A DNA stretch of 64,000 bases from Bubalus kerabau. Its lineage: Eukaryota > Chordata > Mammalia > Artiodactyla > Bovidae. Positions 10,455 to 21,312 of the stretch are shown here, one piece after another. The DNA is taken from the NCBI RefSeq assembly GCF_029407905.1, contig NC_073646.1, positions 16,510,001 through 16,574,000 of the forward strand. The letters are read 5' to 3'. Every line of letters starts with the position of its first letter. Position 1 is the stretch's first letter. The position numbers and the translations under genes are program-made. The notes beneath the pieces were generated by a model. That model saw only the letters and a program-made list of their open reading frames with translations. It was not told the origin of the DNA and made no database searches.

Positions 10455-10560
10455 TATTCTGGAGCATCTTGGTTCAAGTGCCGACTCTGTCAAGGGGCAA
10501 ACCCTGACTTTCACCTCTTTGTGTCTTTTTTGGCATTTCTGCCAGATGATGCCAATAAAC
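10455..10560 (+). mobile_element. Weak MIR fragment
   Basis: A diverged series (GGTTCAAGTGCCGACTCTGTC, CTGACTTTCACCTCTTTGTG) resembles the middle of MIR. This is a weak call. Confidence 0.35.
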
Positions 10561-10787
10561 CCTGCCCTTCGCTAGACTGGGTTTTGAGGATGCGATTTGA
10601 TAAATAGATGAGAAAGTGCATTGAGGCTCAGAAACCCTGCATGAGTGTAAGGCGGTGCTCCCGTCTTCAGCCTTGAACAGAAGAATGTGTGAGCAGTCAG
10701 ACTAGTTGGCTATCACTTTGTAATCCCTGGTGGAGCAAGAGAGAATGAGTGAGTAAAATCCATCAGACGTTTCCCATTCAGTCCTCC

Positions 10788-10910
10788 ATCTGTCCATTAA
10801 TTCAACAGGTAGTGCTTGAGCGCCTGCTGTGTGTACTCTGCAAAGTATGAGGGGAGAGTCAGCTGTGCCTGCTCTCATGGGGTTTATGGTCTAGAGGCAG
10901 AATGACCCCC
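10788..10910 (-). mobile_element. L2 LINE 3'-end fragment
   Basis: ATTAATTCAACAGGTAGTGC, GAGCGCCTGCTGTGTG and CTCATGGGGTTTATGGTCTAG are the reverse complement of the L2 tail (gene-sense end ...AATAAATATTTGTTGAATGA). Confidence 0.6.
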
Positions 10911-11239
10911 AAACACACACATTTTTAAAAATATCAAATTGTTCCAAATGCAGTGACTTACAGTTCGAGTGCTGAGAGAAGATAAGAGGCCATGTGTGAA
11001 GATTTATTCACGATGCGGTGGATTCATTTTACTTAGTTTTGCTTGAGGACTTATTTTGGATGGATATCTTTTGCTAGAATAGCTCTAGACTGACCCCAGG
11101 AATCCCAAGTGTAGTATGCACGCGGATTCTGATTCATGTATGATTGAAGGTGCTTTGTGGGCACACAGTCTCTAGTATAGTAGCTTTTAATAAAGAGTCT
11201 GTATTCATAGGTGTGCAAAATTTATTTCCTAACTTTTGC
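10911..11239. other. Unique sequence
   Basis: No repeat or gene is recognised over ~330 bases. Confidence 0.4.
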
Positions 11240-11940
11240 CTATATTTTTAAATGTTTTTTTAACCAAAATATATATACACAAAAGTGCACATTATTCTAA
11301 ATGTACAGCTTGATGAATTTTCATGTACTGAATACACTCAGTAACCTCCACCAGTAAAAGCAGAGATATCACTTTGCCAACAAAGGTCCATCTAGTCAAA
11401 ACTGTGGTTTTTCCAGTAGTCATGTATGGATGTGAGAGTTGGACCATAAAGAAGGCTGAGCGCCAAAGAACTGATGCTTTTGAACTGTGGTGCTGGGAAA
11501 GACTCTTTACAGTCCTTTGGACAACAGGGAGATCCAACCAGTCAGTCCTAAAGGAAATCAAACCTGAATATTCACTGGAAGGACCAAGGCTAAAACTCAA
11601 GCTCCAATCCCTTGGCCACCTGATGCAAAGAGCCAACTCATTGGAAAAGACCCTGATGCTGGGAAAGATAGAAGGCAGGAGAAGGGTACAACAGAGGATG
11701 AGACGGTTGGATGGCAACCATCACCAGCTCAATGGACATGAGTTTGAGCAGGCTCTGGGAGGTCGTGATGGACAGGGAAGCCTGGAGTGCTACAGTCCAT
11801 GGGATCCCACAGAGTCAGACACGACTGAGCGATAGAACAACAATAACAACAACAACCCCCACCCAGACCAAGAAACAGGGCATCTGTGACCTCCCAAATG
11901 CACTCAGCCCTTGCTTCTTGGTGAACAGTGTTTGACACTT
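11240..11940 (-). mobile_element. L1M-type LINE fragment split by BovB
   Basis: The left part (AAAAGTGCACATTATTC, GTACAGCTTGATGAATTTTC) and right part (CCCACCCAGACCAAGAAACAG...) join into the well-known reverse-strand L1M segment with its cytosine-rich follow-on. A BovB fragment at 11356-11853 interrupts it. Confidence 0.7.
11356..11853 (+). mobile_element. BovB LINE 3' fragment
   Basis: It begins near the AAAGCAGAGATATCACTTTGCC site of ORF2 and runs to the BovB 3' end. The frame 11374-11835 is open and reads the C-terminal RT region (VMYGCESWT, ELWCW), with a shifted frame in its last ~45 residues. The copy ends in an AACAAC-type tail instead of CTGAA repeats. Confidence 0.93.
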
Positions 11941-13812
11941 GTCATGGCTGTATATATCTGTAAATGTATATTAGGGAAAATAGGGAACTATAGCCAGTCA
12001 AGCAAAATGATCATGTCAGGGTCCTTACTGCCTAGCATGCAGGTTAAGTGACATTTAAGTAAAAATGTTGGTTGACATGCTGAAAACACCTAAATTATAG
12101 TATCTAAATATATTGTGCTAATGCTAATCCTGACCCCAATTTAGATGTATGATTGATGGGGCAATGGAATGGCCAAGGTTTGGTAAGCATTGACTTAACC
12201 AGTTTGAAGATTCCCCGCACTTCTGGTAAACAGCTCTGTTGTTTTGTTCTCAAGTCCAAGTGGAAAGGATTTAAGCTAGACATTATGAGGAACTGTGCTC
12301 TGAGTCTGTTTAGGTGGACATCACTGTCGTGGGCCCTCTCTGATGTTCTGGTCACTGTCTGCAGCACTCCTGTAGCTACGGAACATCCCAAGCCTGTCTT
12401 CTGGACTCGAGTCTGGACCCTTCCTGGCATCTCTTGGCTTCTCGCTGGGCCTCTGCTTTGCACTGACTCTTTGTTCTCTGGTCCCCCGTGTGTTGGACAT
12501 GAATTAGGCGTGATGAATGGGTCCCCAGTCGGGCCTGTAATGAGTACATTAACTTAACCCTGAACCAAGACTCTGTCTTTAGAACCAGGATAACAGAACC
12601 GCAGCACTAGAACAGCAATTCAAAAGGGCAATGGAGACAACTAATCATTTTATAATGAGCAAGAGAAGAAGCAATAAAGAGAGAGCCCAAGGACAGCATG
12701 TTAATTTCCCAAAGTCTTAGCACTCAACCAGACTCATGTTAATAAAATAAACAAATGTTTTTGGTAATGGAGAGCTAATGTATACATTATTTAAGGGGAG
12801 TATTAAAACCAGATTAGATAGATTAAGTCATACAGTGGTTACCTCATGAAGCCTCCTTTCTTTGGGAATCTGGAAAACTTGTCTCTCTTTTTTCCTTCTT
12901 TCCTTGTGAAATGGTGCTTTATTAATTAGAAATGTAATGGGGCATCTTTTTTCTTTTCTTCCAAGACTGGTGGCTGTTTTCTATTTATTTTTTAATGTAG
13001 GACCATGCTTTGCAGATGTTCTCTTTGAAATAAAAGCCTATTCATTGTCTCTCTTCCTCTCTCTTTTATCCCCAGCTCAGAAGGGGCAGCTGTTATGAAA
13101 GCCACAAACAGAGAGCCCTGTTTGCTTGTCATCAGGCATTACGGAGGATTCCATTCCCCCATGTAAAATACTCCCCTTACCTGCTTTTTCTCGTCGTCCT
13201 GCTGAAGAATAGTTTTCAAATTGCTATATCTGATTCCCTCTTGTTTAGAAGAAGAGGTGATGACAGAGGACAGGGTGGAGATGACCTCAGGGTGGCTCTT
13301 ATGAAATAAAAGCTGGCCTGTTTGCAAATGGGCATGGATGATTATTAACTCCTCTTAGGACAAGTGGTGACTGCTGTTTGACTTTCTTTTAGAGTGAAAA
13401 AAAAAGATCATGGGGCACAAACAAATGCTTTATTAGAGCGAGCAGGTGGTAGAAACCCCAACAAAAGTGGATGCTGGAAAATACAGGTGAAGGGGGCCAG
13501 GGCCTATGCGTTAGATCTGAGTTACAGATGAAATAACAGCTGCAGCATAGAGCTGGCTTCCTTCTTTTTGCTTTCTCTTTTTTAAAGTTAAATTACTCTC
13601 CAACATTTTAAAATCAGTGATTTCAAATAGACATCTGATTTGAAGTTGCTGTTAAATTTTTTGAAATTCTGGCCTTTCTTCCCAAAATATTAATAATTTT
13701 AGGGAGCAGGGGAGTGTGGTTACCCTGCTTTCCAGTTGGCCATGGCTCCCACCAGTCTACCTGACTTATGTGTGTTTCTTGCAGGCCCGCTGTTAGGATT
13801 TGTTTATTACTC
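11941..13812. other. Mostly unique sequence, possibly conserved
   Basis: Nearly 1.9 kb contains no recognisable transposon. The part from 12590 to 12850 is AT-rich and unique-looking, with a FOX-type AATAAACA at 12746-12753. Pyrimidine-rich tracts occur at 12885-12965 and 13045-13070. No coding exon with good splice sites was found, although TTTCTTGCAG at ~13776-13785 is an acceptor-like sequence followed by a stop-containing frame. Confidence 0.4.
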
Positions 13813-13814
13813 TC

Positions 13815-13832
13815 ATAATAATAATAATAATA
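13815..13832. repeat. (AAT)n microsatellite
   Basis: Six ATA/AAT units. Confidence 0.93.
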
Positions 13833-13844
13833 CTATTATCTATT

Positions 13845-14020
13845 AAATACTATGTGCGAGGCACTGTGCTAAGCAGCATATCATGAATTATCTCATCTGA
13901 TCGTTACAACAGCCTTACGATATTATCCCCATTCACAGATGAGGAAACTGAGGCACAGAGCTGCTCAGAGTCACAGACAGACTTGGAATCTAAACTCAGG
14001 CAGTGTAGCTGGGAAGCCTG
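13845..14020 (-). mobile_element. MIR SINE
   Basis: Strong reverse MIR match: TGTGCGAGGCACTGTGCTAAG, TTATCCCCATTCACAGATGAG, GAAACTGAGGCACAGAGC and a shortened 5' end. Confidence 0.87.
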
Positions 14021-14935
14021 TGTATCAGATCACATGCTTGAGCTGCACAAAATATTTTAACAAAGCAATTTTGGTGACGAATTCTTCGCTGTACCTTTGC
14101 AAAAAGGTGGCACTGTTTGCCCATTGCATGAATGGAACCACTGAGACCCATCAAGTTCAAACCGTGATGTAAAATGCAGATCATGACTCACCGTCTCTAA
14201 AGAGGGCATTAAAATGACCGAGGACTTGAGCACTGGTGAAGTTGGCAGTCTGGCCATGGTAGAAGGACCCCCACCAGGGTCCCCGCCATCCTCTCACGCA
14301 GAGCAGGATGGGGTACTGGCCTCTACCCTGCATCCTTGCAGCAGCGAGGTAGCACCTGCAGGGTAACATTTTGATAAGTTGCTGATCTGTAGTAAAATAA
14401 TAATTACAGCAATAATTACAAGCATGGATTTTGGTGAGACTCAGCTGCTGACCACGAGGAAAAATAATTAACTGTGTATTCTCTCAGAATCACATGGAAG
14501 CCAAGCCTGGCCTTTTTCCTTTGTGTGGGTCCAGTGCAGGGTCTTTTGCAGGTTGAAGGCCACATGTTTTGCCAGATGCTGTTTACATTCACAGTATGGA
14601 TGGCAGATCTCCACACGAGGAGGAGCTGGTCATCGGGCTAACATCATAGCTTCCCATAAATACAGACAAAAGTGACCTGACGGGGATCCATGGGTGCACC
14701 ATCCTTTAACTCATGAAATGCACCTCACCCTGGAAGCAAATGCAGAAACAGCTAGAAGGAAAGTGATCTAAATCTGCTTTTAATAAATGTTTTTAAATAC
14801 TCTAGCATTGGCCACTATCTGACCATGGTGATAGACGTGTAGCTAATTTAACTGGATGGCTGTGGTTCTCTTTAAATGTCTGTTTTTGAAGCTGGTTGAA
14901 TGGTCCTGCCTTGATTTTAACAACTTGCTAAATTT
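14021..14935. other. Unique sequence
   Basis: I see no transposon or exon. The local open frames have no recognisable domain. Confidence 0.4.
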
Positions 14936-15083
14936 CGCTTGAAATAGAACATACATACAGAAAAGGGCAGAAATTGTGAATGTATAGCTCAATCAAACGG
15001 CCACATTTGAGTAACAAGGACTTGTATCAGAGCCCAGAGCGTTACGGCTCCCTCCTCCCCAGCGTCCTTCTTATTTCCACTTC

Positions 15084-15192
15084 TTTTTTTTTTTTTAATG
15101 TGAAAATAATTTTATTTTATTTTTTTAAATTTTATTTTATTTTTAAACTTTACATAATTGTATTAGTTTTGCCAAACATCACTAAGGGTAAC
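15084..15192 (-). mobile_element. Ruminant L1 3'-end fragment
   Basis: A T-rich start (poly-A tail in reverse, T run 15084-15096) is followed by ACTTTACATAATTGTATTAG and TTTTGCCAAACATC. This is the complement of the bovine-type L1 3' end. It is very short, as expected for a 5'-truncated insertion. Confidence 0.75.
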
Positions 15193-15325
15193 CTTTGTCA
15201 TGACTTCTGATACCATAAATTATTTTTGCTTCTTTTTAGAAATAGAATCACGTGGTCTGCACTCCCTTTTGCCTGGTTTGTTTTGCTGAACATCACTTGT
15301 GATTACATTTTATGAGATCACATCA

Positions 15326-15650
15326 GTGGTTGGCAGACTATAGCCCATAGGCCAAATGCAGCCCGTTTGTTGTCTGTTTTCATAGGCTTATGAGCTAAGA
15401 ATGGATTTCACATTTTGAAATACATGGGGGAAAAATCAAAAGAAAGGTATTTTGTGATATGAGAAAAGCACTGAAATTTAAATGTCAGTGTGTATCAATA
15501 AAGCTTTATGGGAACCTGGTCATGTCCATTTATTACATACCAACTGTGGCTGCTTTTGCCCCCTAAAATGGCAAAGTTGAATAGACTAAACAAAGGCCGG
15601 AAGATTTACTATCTGGCATTTTACAAAAAAGTTTCTGACTCTCTATATCT
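15326..15650 (-). mobile_element. MER1-like hAT-Charlie DNA transposon
   Basis: The order of landmarks fits the non-autonomous element whose ends read GGTTGGCAAACT and AAAAAGTTTGCC: GGTTGGCAGACTATAGCCC, CAATAAAGCTTTATGGGAAC, CTGTGGCTGCTTTTGCC and GATTTACTATCTGGCATTTT. It is the longer form with an extra central block. The subfamily name (MER1A) is from memory and should be checked. Confidence 0.75.
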
Positions 15651-15664
15651 GCATTGTTTTGATG

Positions 15665-15937
15665 CTTCTGCTGCTAAGTCGCTTCAGTCGTGTCTGACTC
15701 TGTGCGACCCCATAGACGGCAGCTCATCAGGCTCCCCTGTCCCTGGGATTCTCCAGGCAAGAACACTGGAGTGGGTTGCCATTTCCTTCTCCAATGCATG
15801 AAAGTGAAAAGTGAAAGTGAAGACACTCAGTCGTGCCCAACTCTTAGCGACCCCATGGACTGCAGCCTACCAGGCTCCTCTGTCCATGGGATTTCCCAGG
15901 CAAGAGTACTGGAGTGGGGTGCATTGCCTTCTCCGCA
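15665..15937 (-). mobile_element. BOV-A2 SINE
   Basis: Two Bov-A monomers in reverse. The flanks are a diverged 13-14 base duplication, GCATTGTTTTGATG (15651-15664) and GCATTATTTTATG (15938-15950). The site lies next to the MER1-like end inside the old L1. Confidence 0.95.
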
Positions 15938-16165
15938 GCATTATTTTATGTATTTGTAATTGTCTGTTTACATGGCTCTATAATATCTCATTGTGGAACA
16001 TATCACAATTTACATATCTGTTCTGTTTATTGGGAAGATCCCAGTTTTTGGTCATTACAAAGAGCACTGCTATGTACATTCTTGTGCAGGTTTTTAGGTT
16101 AAAAAAAAATGTTTCATAAGCATTTCTATTCGGTATTTATATAGGAGAGGAATTGATTCAACTGC

Positions 16166-16949
16166 TCTTCGTTGTTTTTTTTTTTTTTAATGGGTTGACT
16201 TGACAAGTGTATTTAAATTTGGAAGTCTTACTTTCCCTACTAGGGAGTAAGGCTCGGTGATATTTTCATGTATGGAAGCTCTGAAACCAGGCTTACTTTA
16301 AAAAAGGTAATTAGTCTTGCAAAATTGAGCATCCATAGAGCCGCAATTCATTAGTGGATTACTGTTCTTCCACCTCGGTACCTTCAAGGATATTGGGAAC
16401 ATGCCTGATGTTAACTGCTTTAGTTGGTTCTGGGAATGGTACCATCATTGAATTTCTTATACTGAAGCCGTATTGTCCAAAGGCTGCTTATCTTTATGCA
16501 GCAAAACAGGTCTGCCAGAATTAGGAGAGTTTTTCTGATGTCACTTTCTGCTTTGATTGACTTCTGTTTATCTCTGACTATTCTGGTTTTCTTGCTGGGC
16601 AGTAGATGAATACAGCTCTGTGTCCCCAATAAGATCTCTAGCCTTCAGTAGCATATGTCATTTTGCATTGAAACAGCGAGCTGAAATGTCCCTTCAGGGA
16701 CTGCAGACGTTGTATGTGGCCACAGCAGAGTGGAGCTCAGAGATTCTCCCTAAGGAGCTGCCTTGCTGTGCATTGTCAGTATCGTTTAGCAGCGTCAGTC
16801 CTGCGTCAGTACCTGCAACGCTGGTCCTGTTCCATTTGCTGTCCTACTTTTGTAGGCAGAGGCACTGACCGAGTTGAGAGAAGAATGTCAGGATTCCCTG
16901 GGATCCACTTGTCTTTCAGGTTTGCTTGGCACTGGCTGACAAATGGCTT
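16166..16949. other. Unique sequence
   Basis: A 14-base T run (16175-16188) is followed by ordinary sequence. No gene or transposon is recognised. Confidence 0.4.
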
Positions 16950-16961
16950 AATACTCTTTCT

Positions 16962-17232
16962 TCTGCTGCTGCTAAGTCGCTTCAGTCATGTCCGACTCTG
17001 TGCGACCCCATAGGTGGCAGCCCACCAGGCTCCCCCGTCCCTGGGATTCTCCAGGCAAGAACACTGGAGTGTTGCCATTTCCTTCTCCAATGCATGAAAG
17101 TGAAAAGTGAAAGTGAAGTTGCTCAGTCGTGTCCGACTCTTCGCGACCCCATGGACTGCAGCCCACCAGGCTCCTCCTTCCATGGGATTTTCCAGGCAAG
17201 AGTACTGGAGTGGGGTGCCATTGCCTTCTCCG
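16962..17232 (-). mobile_element. BOV-A2 SINE
   Basis: A full dimer with linker, flanked by AATACTCTTTCT (16950-16961) and AATATTCTTTCT (17233-17244), one mismatch in 12. The short divergence implies a fairly recent insertion. Confidence 0.97.
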
Positions 17233-17244
17233 AATATTCTTTCT

Positions 17245-17785
17245 GGGGCTCCTCAAAAAGTTGTATCAGCTTCCTTTTTCAGACCAGCCCACTTTACCGG
17301 GGTAAAGTCTTGCTTGTTTTAATCTTGCCTTCTGTTTGTGCCTTGTGCAATTAACAAAATTCAGGAATGTCACCAGAGAAGATGCTCAGAGGATGTTTTG
17401 GTATTTCTCTGGGAAGGCAGCTGGATTCTGTGGTGAAGGAGTTAGTGGAACTGAAATGCAGTCTCAGCTAAAATGTAATGGTACAGCTGGCTTGATTTCA
17501 GCCTCAGTTTTTTAGTCTTTAAAATGGGTTTGTAGAGCAGTGCCATTATAGGTAAGGTTCCTAGGTGTTGAATTTCTCGATAGGAGAACTTTAATCTTTA
17601 GATTCGGGTAGATCTTCCCCCTCCTTAATAGTTTGTTTACTTTCTTTCTTTGGATTACTTTTGAAAAGATAAACTTTTTTTGGTAAGTATTCTATGAAAC
17701 TGTTTACAAAGGTATATGTGTGTTTGTGTTCTAGGAGAAGGCTTTTCTTTCTAAAGATTCTTTTCTAGATGTTCTATGATGCCTT
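17245..17785. other. Unique sequence with a weak MIR trace
   Basis: GATTTCAGCCTCAGTTTTTTAG followed by TTTAAAATGGGTTTG (near 17495-17530) resembles the MIR core on +. The rest is unassigned. No exon is seen. Confidence 0.35.
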
Positions 17786-17798
17786 AATTAAAATGGAT

Positions 17799-18074
17799 GC
17801 TGCTTCTGCTGCTAAGTCGCTTCAGTTGTGTCCAACTCTGGGCGACCCCATGGACTGCAGCCTACCAGGCTTCTCCGTCCATGGGATTCTCCAGGCAAGA
17901 ACACTGGAGTGGGTTGCCATTTCCTTCTCCAATGCATAAAAGTGGAAAGTGAAAGTGAAGTCGCTCGGTCGTGTCTGACTCTTAGCGACCCCATGGACTA
18001 CAGCCTACCAGGCTCCTCCATCCATGGGATTTTCCGGGCAACAGTACTGGAGTGGGGTGCCATTGCCTTCTCCC
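17799..18074 (-). mobile_element. BOV-A2 SINE
   Basis: A full dimer with a perfect 13-base duplication AATTAAAATGGAT at 17786-17798 and 18075-18087. It lies only ~570 bases from the previous BOV-A2 and has the same orientation. Confidence 0.98.
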
Positions 18075-18099
18075 AATTAAAATGGATAATTTGTCTCAA

Positions 18100-18560
18100 A
18101 AGAAAGGTAATCGATTTCAAAAGTAGAGATAATCAAGGCTTGACTTATAAAACAATAAGACATATTAAAAATTAGCCTTCTAAAATGGTATCACTTAGAA
18201 AATTTAAACAAAACAACAAGACTCTTCTATATAACTCTTTAAGGAGAAATCAAACTTGGAATTTCAGATTCTAGGGTGATGAATGAAAATGAGAATACAT
18301 CATATCAAAACTCATGGGATGAGGCTAAAACTGTGCCCAGAGGAAAATTAATAGCCTATTATAAAAGCACTTTATTTATTTTTAATATAAATTTATTTTA
18401 ATTGGAGGCTAGTTACTTTACAGTATTGTATTGGATTTCGACATTAAATGCAAGAGATGAAAATGATGGTTTCCAATTTTTATTTAAAAATCATCACTGA
18501 GAACCTGAAAGAATATAGGAAAGGGGCTAAATAGAGATAAAAGCAGGCATTCATCAAACA
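18100..18560 (+). mobile_element. L1 ORF2 fragment, split
   Basis: The run CATATCAAAACTCATGGGATG...CTAAAACTGTGCCCAGAGGAAA...TTAATAGCC is the typical L1 ORF2 segment coding a QNSWDEA-like stretch and a REGKLIA-like stretch. It is frameshifted and old. A ruminant L1 tail (18368-18442) interrupts it. Confidence 0.6.
18368..18442 (-). mobile_element. Ruminant L1 3'-end fragment
   Basis: TTTATTTTAATTGGAGGCTAG followed by CTTTACAGTATTGTATTGG is the reverse complement of the ruminant L1 tail. The copy is strongly truncated. Confidence 0.75.
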
Positions 18561-19114
18561 GGACACAAACATGGTAGCATTGGTCTACAAGATCCTCTAA
18601 CTATTAAGCACGCAATATTGATCTAGTCCCTCTTAGGGTTAGAACCTGTGAATGGCTGAGTGTTCCTAACTCACATTGTTTGCTCTGTGCTTCTGTTCTG
18701 GCTGTTGAGTAAAGGAAGTGGTGGGTAGCAGGAGAAGTCTCTGAAGTTTCGTGTTATTTGGGCGGGGTGGGTTAGGGGAAGTCATCGCTTCGCCTGCCCG
18801 CATCAAGGCAGAGCCAGCCTTCTGCACTGTGTTCCTGTTGACCAACTTCCTCGTGCCTTTAAGAGTAAGAAGGCAGGCAAGGCATTTTGTTGTTTTGTAG
18901 AATACACTGACACTCTTGCAGGTTCCCAGAGAGCTTTGCCCCCAGGTCCGATGCCTTCCTGGTCTTGTAAAGCCAGCATTCGTCTTGTCCTGTGGTTACT
19001 GTTGAGGTTGGGTGGGGCCTGGGGAATGGAACCAAGAGGCTTCTGTCTGGCTACTTTCTGGGAGGAATGGGAGACCAACTTTGTGGGCTGGGCTTCGGTT
19101 TTGATGTCTTCCAA
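18561..19114. other. Unique sequence
   Basis: No repeat family or coding exon is recognised. Confidence 0.4.
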
Positions 19115-19520
19115 GCAACATCCATTGATGATCTACTGTGTATCATGTGCCGGACATTTTATGTGCCTTATCTCGCATATAATTATCATGTATCTAGATT
19201 TCCCCAGGGTATTCACAGACCCTTAATCATTCATTCATTAGCAGTATTACCAGGCACATGCTGCCACATGCTGGGAGCAGTGGACAAAACAGGGTCCCAG
19301 GCTTCCTGGAGCTCACATCCTGGTAGCAGGAACAGTGAGTAATGGAAGAGTCATCAAGGCAGGCTTTTCTGGCAAGATGACATTTAGAGTGAAATAAATA
19401 GAAGATGGTCAGGCAAGGATTGGGGGAAGATGGGGACAGAGTGACCTTCATGAGCAAGGGCATAAACAGCAGGAAGAGACAGGAGCCAGGGCTTGCAGGG
19501 GCTTCGGGGCCACTGTGCTG
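19115..19520 (-). mobile_element. MIR/L2 tail then L2 fragment
   Basis: 19115-19190 has TGATGATCTACTGTGTATCATG and TATGTGCCTTATCTCGC, a MIR/L2-type tail. From 19225 a second L2 reads ATTCATTCATTAGCAG, AGCAGTGGACAAAACAGGG, GGAGCTCACATCCTGG and ...GGAAGAGACAGGAGCCAGGG in the reverse L2 order. Confidence 0.6.
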
Positions 19521-19638
19521 CACTCTCTGATGTAAGGTTCCTCTTAGCCTTGTCAGTGTATCCATCAGCCCCATTTTCCTGAAACCTCAAAATTGTTGAC
19601 TGGTTTAGACATGTGATTTGGAAGTGGTCCTTGAACAG

Positions 19639-20032
19639 AAGAAGGCTGAGTCCCGAAGAATTGGTGCTTTCAAGTTGTGGTGCTGGAGAGGACTCTTGCA
19701 AGTCCCTTGGGCTGCAAGGAGATCAGACTAGGCAATCCTTATGGAAATTGATCCTGAGTATTCACTGGAAGGACTGAGGCTGAAGCTGAAGCTCCAGTAC
19801 TTTGACCACCTGATGCGAAGAGCCAACTCATTGGAAAGGACCCTGATGCTGGGAAAGATTGAGGGCAGGAAGAGAAGGGGGCGACAGAGGATGAGATGGT
19901 TGGATGGCATCACTGACCCAGTGGACGTGAGTTTGAGCAAGCTCTGGGAGAGGGTGAAGGACAAGGAAGCCTGGCATGCTGCAGTCCATGGGGTCGTGAA
20001 GATGTGGACACAACTTAGCCATTGAATAACAA
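19639..20032 (+). mobile_element. BovB LINE 3' fragment
   Basis: From AAGAAGGCTGAGTCCCGAAG to the end near AACTTAGCCATTGAATAACAAC. It contains the C-terminal RT-region signature (TTGTGGTGCTGGAG, ATGAGATGGTTGGATGGCATC) with no terminal CTGAA repeats. Confidence 0.93.
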
Positions 20033-20447
20033 CAACTTGAACAGATGGAAAGGTTTACTATTGGTTGTCCAAAACCATGCTCTCTCTGATGGTCGTTTCA
20101 GCACTTCTCTGCCTTTCTAGCCACTCTGTCTCCAAGAGGAGACGTTCCTGCCTTCTCAGGGCCCTCTCATATTCCCACCTGCCCCTCTGGAATGATGTCC
20201 CCAACTCAGCAGATTTCTCTGCCTTCATCTCATATCAAAACTCACCCACCCATCCATGGTCCTGTTCTCAAGGGGCTTGTTTGGTACTGGCATCCCACAC
20301 CAACTCTCACTTAGTAGCATTGACCCAGAGAAGTGGCAGCGAGGGGCCTGGCAGCTGTGTCTGGCTATGGCTGTGGTGGGCGCTGTGTTGTGCTGGGGTC
20401 GCTTTTGCATTTCACAAAGCGGATCTGGTGTCTGACTCCCCGAAGAA
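20033..20447. other. Unique sequence
   Basis: The open frame 20065-20526 runs into the SINE and has no recognisable domain. No gene is supported. Confidence 0.4.
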
Positions 20448-20597
20448 CAGATCCTCTGTCCATGGGATTCTCCAGGCAAGAATTCTAGAGTGGGTTGCCA
20501 TGCCTTCCTCCAGGGGATCTTCCTGACCCAGGGATCAAACCCATGTCTCCTACATTGGCAGGCAGATTCTTTACCACTAGCACCACCCGGGAAGCAG
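20448..20597 (-). mobile_element. Bov-tA SINE, 3'-truncated
   Basis: Reverse Bov-tA beginning within the Bov-A body (CCTCTGTCCATGGGATTCTCC) and ending in the tRNA-Glu-like head (ACCACTAGCACCACCCGGGAAG). The outer Bov-A/BovB-like 3' end is missing. Confidence 0.92.
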
Positions 20598-20739
20598 CTC
20601 CTGTGCAGAAATGCATCTTATTCCTCCCTGCCACTCCACCTCCCAGATCTACCCCTCTGCTTAATGATAGACTCCAGTGTCATGAGAGACCGTATTGGGA
20701 GTCCCCATCACCAGCACAGCTGATCTCTTCCCCACCCCT

Positions 20740-20815
20740 GTGCCTGTCAGAGCCTCCCCAGGGCTAGAACAGTGAATGGCACACAGTAGATGCTCAGTAG
20801 GTGTTTTTGTTTATT
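20740..20815 (+). mobile_element. MIR 3'-end fragment
   Basis: AGAACAGTGAATGGCACACAG followed by TAGATGCTCAGTAGGTG is the MIR/L2 3' tail. Confidence 0.65.
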
Positions 20816-21084
20816 TGTTTGTTTCCTTCAGTCATTGCATGAAAGATCAGATTCTCTAAAATAAAGAGCTAGAGGGCCCTGTTTCCAAATGACATGTTAC
20901 CATCCGGAGGCAAAGTGTTGCTTGAACTTGAATTGTGTGTAGTTTCGTTGGTTTCTCGTTGGCTCCCCAACCCTACTGACAACACCTTAGGGTTTACTGT
21001 GTGGTTTTAGTACCTGATGCGGGGGCCTGTGGATGAAGACATTCATGATGTTACTGGATTATGATAATTAAATGATAATAATAA

Positions 21085-21312
21085 TAGCAGGTGCTATTTA
21101 TTAAGCACTACACATGCCAAGCAGTTTACTCTTAATGCTTCCAGAGCCCTGGGATGTGAGCATTGTGGAAGTCACTGTTTTGTGGACTGAGGAAGTAGGG
21201 CAAGAGAGGGGAAGTGACTCCCCCAGGGTCGCACAGCTGATAGGAGACGGATCTGCTTTCTCACCCAGGCAGGCTGGTGTGGAGCCCATGTTCTTAACCA
21301 CCGTGGCACCTA
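21085..21312 (-). mobile_element. MIR SINE
   Basis: Reverse MIR landmarks in order: GTGCTATTTATTAAGCACTAC, GGGAAGTGACTCCCCCAGG, GTCGCACAGCTGATAGGAG and GTTCTTAACCACCGTGG. Confidence 0.8.

Larger units (their letters stand above)
14936..16165 (-). mobile_element. L1M-type LINE fragment, heavily interrupted
   Basis: Reverse-strand L1M landmarks appear on both sides of younger insertions: AATGTATAGCTCAATCAAACGG and GGTAACCTTTGTCATGACTTC before them, then ACATATCACAATTTACATATC and AGCACTGCTATGTACATTC after. The insertions are a ruminant L1 piece (15084-15192), a MER1-like DNA transposon (15326-15650) and a BOV-A2 (15665-15937). Confidence 0.75.

Noticed and set aside
13776..13800. Splice acceptor TTTCTTGCAG
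   Set aside because: The following sequence soon contains stops and a microsatellite, with no donor in a sensible frame.
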